From JAPXLN01 sp033809515 (GTDB lineage Bacteria; Bacillota; Sulfobacillia; Fermentithermobacillales; Fermentithermobacillaceae), in the NCBI GenBank assembly GCA_033809515.1, contig JAPXLN010000005.1, positions 33,990 through 97,989 on the forward strand: 64,000 bases of DNA, written 5' to 3'. Positions 60,288 to 64,000 of the stretch are shown here, in pieces. The translations under genes and the position numbers were made by a program. Below the pieces are notes generated by a model. It did no database searches, was not told the DNA's origin, and worked only from the letters and a program-made list of their open reading frames with translations. The stretch's first letter is position 1. Each line of letters starts with the position of its first letter.

Positions 60288-62096
60288 CTAGCTATGATCA
60301 CCGGTGTTATCTACCGGTGCAGCGGGTTCAAGGACAGCCCACATGCCGCCGTCTTCTTTGCCGGCCATGGCCCCATGGGCGGGACGCCGGGTGTATGAAG
60401 TATGCAAGAGCTCATGAGACTTATGACTCAAAGGCTTCCCGAGGAAAGTCTCATAGAGCTCCTTGACTGCAGGATTCTCGTGGGACTTCCGCAGAGCCAT
60501 ACCCTCATCGGCACGATATATGGCTTCAAGCCGTTTTTCTCTGATGGGGGTGTCCACCGGTATGGGTTGCCCTCCGCCTCCGATACACCCTCCGGGACAG
60601 GTCATAATCTCGATGAAGTGGTAGCCTCCCTCACCTGATCTAACCCGGTCAAGTAGCTTCCTGGCATTGGCCAGGCCATGGGCAACAGCTACACGGACCT
60701 CCGTACCACCGGCATCCACAGAAGCTTCCTTGACTCCCTCAAGACCTCTCACTTCCTCAAAGTCAACTCTGTCCAAGGTCTCTCCGGTGTAGAGCTCGTA
60801 AGCTGTCCTCAGCGCAGCTTCCATCACGCCTCCGGTGGCGCCGAAGATCACTGCTGCACCTGTGCTAATCCCCAGGGGATCATCGTAGTCCTCATCGGGC
60901 AACCGGGCGAAGTCTATGCCGGCCTGCTTAATCATTCGTGCCAATTCCCTGACCGTGAGCACAAAATCCACATCCTGGTACCCTGAAGATGTCATCTCGG
61001 GACGGCCACACTCAAACTTCTTGGCTGTGCAAGGCATTATGGATACCATTACGATGTCTGCAGGGTCAATGGAAGCGCGCTCCGCGTAGTAGGTCTTGGC
61101 AAGAGCCCCGAACATCTGCTGAGGCGACTTGCAGGTGGATACATTGTGAGCTAGCTCAGGGTAGAAGGTTTCCATGAACTTTACCCACCCCGGACTGCAA
61201 GACGTAATGAGGGGCAGCTTCCCACCCTCAGCAATTCTCTCCAAGAGCTCAGACCCTTCTTCAAGGATCGTAAGGTCAGCGGCGAAATCAGTGTCGAACA
61301 CCTTGTCGAAACCGAGCAGCCGCAAAGCTGCCACCATCTTGCCGGTGCTGATGCTGCCACGCGGCAGACCGAAAGGTTCCCCAACGCTGACCCTGGTAGC
61401 CGGGGCTGTCTGGACAATGACATGCTTTTGAGGATCGGCAAGAGCTTTCCACACGTCTTCTGTATGGTCTTTCTCATAGAGAGCTCCCACAGGACAAACC
61501 AGGATACACTGGCCACACTGAACGCAGGGGCTTTGAGACATGGTCTCACCCCAAGCAGGCCCCACTGTGGTAGATATGCCACGACCTGAGGGGCCAATAG
61601 CATCCACTGTCTGAATCTCATCGCAGACTGTCACACATCTCCTGCACAAGATGCATTTGTTGGCATCCCGAACCAGCGCTGGGCTTGATGTATCCAGTCC
61701 ATGGTTCTCTCTTGTACCCTTGAACCTGACTTCCCGTATCCCAAGCCTTTCTGCCAGAGACTGGAGTTCGCAGTTCAGATTGCGCACACACGTGGGACAG
61801 TCATAGGGATGGTCCGAAAGAATCATCTCCACTGTTGCCTTGCGGCTAGCCCGCACCTGAGGAGAGTTAGTGCGCACTACCATACCCGGCGCTACAGGAG
61901 TCACACAGGCAGCCTGCAGAGTCTTGGCCCTCTCAACCTCAACCACACACACCCTGCAACTGCCTATAGCGCTTAAGCCTCTTAAGTAGCAGAGAGAGGG
62001 GATTTCAATCCCGGCGGAACGGGCCGCTTCCATTATCGAAGTACCTTCTTCTACGGTGACTTCCTTGCCGTCAATCCTTAGAGTTACCATAGCCAC
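60288..62096 (-). CDS. [FeFe] hydrogenase catalytic subunit (HydA/HndD type)
   Basis: 602 residues; GTG at 62096 (ATG at 62090 is an alternative). N-terminal [2Fe-2S] plant-type domain (LCYLRGLSAIGSCRVCVVEVERA...AACVT), His-Cys3 [4Fe-4S] (HPYDCPTCVRNLNC), two-[4Fe-4S] ferredoxin domain (NKCILCRRCVTVCDEI, CVQCGQCILVCPVGAL), then the H-cluster domain: L1 TSCSPGW, L2 MPCTAKKFE, L3 MTCPGGCIGGGGQP. The C-terminal KSHELLHTSY is typical. L1 has Ser where TSCCPGW has its second Cys. Produces or consumes H2 with the flavoprotein encoded upstream. Confidence 0.93.
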   Translation of the reverse strand: MAMVTLRIDGKEVTVEEGTSIMEAARSAGIEIPSLCYLRGLSAIGSCRVCVVEVERAKTLQAACVTPVAPGMVVRTNSPQVRASRKATVEMILSDHPYDCPTCVRNLNCELQSLAERLGIREVRFKGTRENHGLDTSSPALVRDANKCILCRRCVTVCDEIQTVDAIGPSGRGISTTVGPAWGETMSQSPCVQCGQCILVCPVGALYEKDHTEDVWKALADPQKHVIVQTAPATRVSVGEPFGLPRGSISTGKMVAALRLLGFDKVFDTDFAADLTILEEGSELLERIAEGGKLPLITSCSPGWVKFMETFYPELAHNVSTCKSPQQMFGALAKTYYAERASIDPADIVMVSIMPCTAKKFECGRPEMTSSGYQDVDFVLTVRELARMIKQAGIDFARLPDEDYDDPLGISTGAAVIFGATGGVMEAALRTAYELYTGETLDRVDFEEVRGLEGVKEASVDAGGTEVRVAVAHGLANARKLLDRVRSGEGGYHFIEIMTCPGGCIGGGGQPIPVDTPIREKRLEAIYRADEGMALRKSHENPAVKELYETFLGKPLSHKSHELLHTSYTRRPAHGAMAGKEDGGMWAVLEPAAPVDNTGDHS

Positions 62097-62111
62097 AGGA
62101 ATCCCCCCTTT

Positions 62112-64000
62112 TCATTTTACGTCGCACCTTAGGCAACGGCTTGCTTCCCGCGTGGCCATCCGGGGATCAAACCCGAGTTCCGCCTCAACAAAGGAAGTCA
62201 CCCGGGCCGCAAGCGGCGCCATCCTGCCATGAGTCCTCGGCGATTTCTCCTCAACCACCGGCTCTGACAGCTTCCGCGGATGTCTCTCAGACGGAACCAC
62301 TTTCTCATCTCCACTCAGATACTTGTTGATGGCGGAAGCAGCTTTCTTACCGGCAGCAATGGCCTCGATGACTGTGGCAGGGCCGCTGGCGCAATCTCCT
62401 CCTGCAAACAGACCGGGCACTCTCAGAGACAGGTCGCCGCTGCTTACTTGGAACAGCCCCCTGGCGATCTCAAGACCTTCTTCGTCAAAACCCTCAATGT
62501 CCACAGCCTGACCGATTGCGGTTATGAAGACATCGCAGGGAAGGTCAAACTCGCTGCCCTCTATGGCGAGAGTTCGCCGTCTGCCCGATGAATCATACTC
62601 GCCCTGTTCCATGGTCACGCACGCGACCGCCGTTACCTTCCCATTGCCTTTGAGCGCCTGGGGATTGGTCAGAGGGGCGAAGATGATGCCTTCTTCTTCA
62701 GCAGCCGCAATCTCCTCGTTCAAAGCAGGCATGTCTTCTCTGCGACGCCGGTAGACTACCGTGACTTTCTCTGCCCCGAGCCGCCTGGCTGAACGAGCGG
62801 CATCCATGGCCACGTTGCCTCCACCGACCACAACAACCTTCTTGCCAATAAGCTCCATGTCTTCGCCAAGATTGAGGCGTCTCAAGAAGGATATACCCGG
62901 AATAACCCCCGGAAGGTCCTCACCCGGAATCCTCAGACTTTGATCCCGGTGAGCTCCTATGGCTATGAACACAGCATCGTTAGTGGCCCTCAATTCCTCA
63001 ACAGATACGTCTTTTCCTATCCTGACGCCCGTCTTAATGACCACTCCCATACTTTGTATAAACTCAATCTCCTGCTCAAGTACGCGCTTGGGAAGACGGT
63101 ATTCAGGGATCCCGACAGCGAGCATGCCGCCGGCGACCGGAAGAGCTTCATAAACGGTGACCGAGTGTCCTTGAAGCGCCAGATAGTAAGCTGCAGTAAG
63201 CCCGGCAGGGCCTGAACCGGCAATAGCCACCTTCCTGCCGGTCAGCGGTTTGCGTATGGGTCTTGGCCTTGATCCGTTCAGCCCGGCTGCGTAATCAGCG
63301 GCGAAGCGTTTCAACTCCCTAATTGCCACTGGTTCGTCCAGCTGGTTCCTCCTGCATCTTGACTCACACGGGTGGTTGCAGACCCTTCCGCAAACCGATG
63401 GGAAGGGATTCTCCCGCATAATCTCCTCGTAAGCTTCTGTGTGTCGCCCCTGCCGGATCAAGTCGATGTAGATGGGTACGTCGACGTTTGCAGGACACGA
63501 ATTCTGGCAGGGAGCATTAAACAAGGCTGCACACACAGAGGCCGGACACTTCTTGTCTTTGATGTGAGTCTCATACTCATCCCGGAAATACTTGATCGTA
63601 GACAAGACCGGGTTTGGCGCTGTCTGTCCCAACCCGCACAGGGCCGACTGTGCAATAGACGTTCCCAGCTCAAGCAGAAGATCGATATCTTCCATTTTGC
63701 CTTCCCCGCGGGTAATACGCTGCAGAATCTCCAGCATTCTTTTGGTCCCGATCCTGCACGGGGCACATTTACCGCACGACTCATCCTGAACGAACTCAAG
63801 GAAGAACTTGGCCAGGTCAACCATACAGGTATCCTCGTCCATGACTATGAATCCGCCCGACCCCATGATAGTGCCTAGCTGGGCCAGCGACTCATAATCT
63901 ACGGGGGTGTTTAGGTACTGAACCGGGATGCATCCTCCCGACGGCCCACCTGTCTGAACCGCTTTGAACTTCTTCCCATCAGGAAGACCTCCGCCTATGT
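62112..64000 (-). CDS. NuoF-like flavoprotein fused to GltD-like oxidoreductase (HydB/HndC-type), 5' end missing
   Basis: The gene runs off the window edge; about 629 codons are present. The first part has NuoF/HydB features: VQTGGPSGGCIPVQYLNTPVDYESL, GTIMGSGGFIVMDEDTCMVDLA and the [4Fe-4S] motif ESCGKCAPCRIGTKRMLEIL. Then, in place of the usual C-terminal ferredoxin domain, comes a GltD-like module: Cys-rich QNSCPANVDVP and VCGRVCNHPCESRCRR, FAD site VAIAGSGPAGLTAAYYLALQGHSVTVYEA, NAD(P) site VVVVGGGNVAMDAARSARRLGA and GLFAGGDCASGPATVIEAIAAGK. Fifteen bases before the hydrogenase gene. The two cofactor sites suggest NAD(P)-linked, possibly bifurcating, electron transfer. Confidence 0.9.
   Translation of the reverse strand, partial: IGGGLPDGKKFKAVQTGGPSGGCIPVQYLNTPVDYESLAQLGTIMGSGGFIVMDEDTCMVDLAKFFLEFVQDESCGKCAPCRIGTKRMLEILQRITRGEGKMEDIDLLLELGTSIAQSALCGLGQTAPNPVLSTIKYFRDEYETHIKDKKCPASVCAALFNAPCQNSCPANVDVPIYIDLIRQGRHTEAYEEIMRENPFPSVCGRVCNHPCESRCRRNQLDEPVAIRELKRFAADYAAGLNGSRPRPIRKPLTGRKVAIAGSGPAGLTAAYYLALQGHSVTVYEALPVAGGMLAVGIPEYRLPKRVLEQEIEFIQSMGVVIKTGVRIGKDVSVEELRATNDAVFIAIGAHRDQSLRIPGEDLPGVIPGISFLRRLNLGEDMELIGKKVVVVGGGNVAMDAARSARRLGAEKVTVVYRRRREDMPALNEEIAAAEEEGIIFAPLTNPQALKGNGKVTAVACVTMEQGEYDSSGRRRTLAIEGSEFDLPCDVFITAIGQAVDIEGFDEEGLEIARGLFQVSSGDLSLRVPGLFAGGDCASGPATVIEAIAAGKKAASAINKYLSGDEKVVPSERHPRKLSEPVVEEKSPRTHGRMAPLAARVTSFVEAELGFDPRMATREASRCLRCDVK

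Noticed and set aside
1..64000. CRISPR arrays, tRNA or rRNA genes, insertion sequences, prophage
   Set aside because: No regularly spaced repeats, no tRNA-like cloverleaf with TTCGA loop, no transposase or phage structural genes were seen when reading the intergenic gaps.

Overview
The window reads as a chromosomal stretch of an anaerobic, endospore-forming member of the Bacillota (clostridial grade). Evidence: a polysaccharide deacetylase of the PdaB sporulation type, a SleB/CwlJ-type hydrolase behind a c-di-AMP riboswitch, NiaR, ThiT/ThiN under a TPP riboswitch, an apt-relA-dtd-MBL-hisS-aspS block typical of Firmicutes, and a multisubunit [FeFe] hydrogenase. Base composition looks close to even by eye, and GTG/TTG starts with strong GGAGG-type ribosome binding sites are common; I moved many starts to such sites. 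No rRNA, tRNA, insertion sequence, prophage or CRISPR array was seen, and no gene-free stretch exceeds about 300 bases.

Layout. 1-8.4 kb (mostly minus): fragment of a possible PAS protein, lgt, a LolD/MacB-type ABC ATPase without a permease, then a coupled run of M19 dipeptidase-like protein, glycerate kinase fused to NUDIX, a membrane-anchored unknown and a large secreted lipase-like/PKD protein. 8.6-11.2 kb (plus): a four-gene cryptic operon containing a YbaB-like protein, then a pdaB-like gene. 11.3-14.6 kb: thiN and thiT behind a TPP riboswitch and terminator, a MATE exporter, a glutaredoxin-like protein. 14.8-16 kb: an AbrB-PIN toxin-antitoxin pair and a COG1839 protein. 16-38.5 kb (minus): a long housekeeping block: 3-hydroxyacyl-CoA dehydrogenase, AI-2E family permease, rarA, ltaE, thioredoxin, coaE, polA, an ECF sigma/anti-sigma pair, aspS, hisS, MBL hydrolase, dtd, relA, apt, a LapA-like protein, a DUF559 nuclease-like protein, an S9 peptidase and murJ.

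38.7-43.6 kb (plus): a heterodimeric ABC exporter and an MFS transporter. 43.6-46.3 kb (minus): TPR-like protein, phosphoribosyltransferase, HD hydrolase and a DUF4330 protein. 46.4-47.7 kb (plus): a phospholipase C-like protein and a YbjQ protein. 47.7-57.8 kb (minus): crotonase, flavin reductase, lipid kinase, N-acyl-D-amino-acid deacylase, M14 carboxypeptidase, OGG-like glycosylase, HAD phosphatase, amidohydrolase and CDF metal exporter; the peptidases and amidohydrolases suggest peptide/amino-acid scavenging. 57.9-60.1 kb: niaR, the c-di-AMP riboswitch with its wall hydrolase, a NiaX-like S component with a candidate NiaR operator, and an FmdB-type zinc ribbon. 60.3-64 kb (minus): the catalytic [FeFe] hydrogenase subunit and, running off the edge, a NuoF-like flavoprotein fused to a GltD-like module, probably an NAD(P)-linked, possibly electron-bifurcating hydrogenase.

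I see no single large, clearly undescribed system. The best leads are the cryptic YbaB-like operon, the glycerate kinase-NUDIX fusion, the NuoF-GltD fusion with a non-canonical L1 motif in its partner, the M19 protein with changed metal ligands, and the TPR/phosphoribosyltransferase/HD/DUF4330 cluster.
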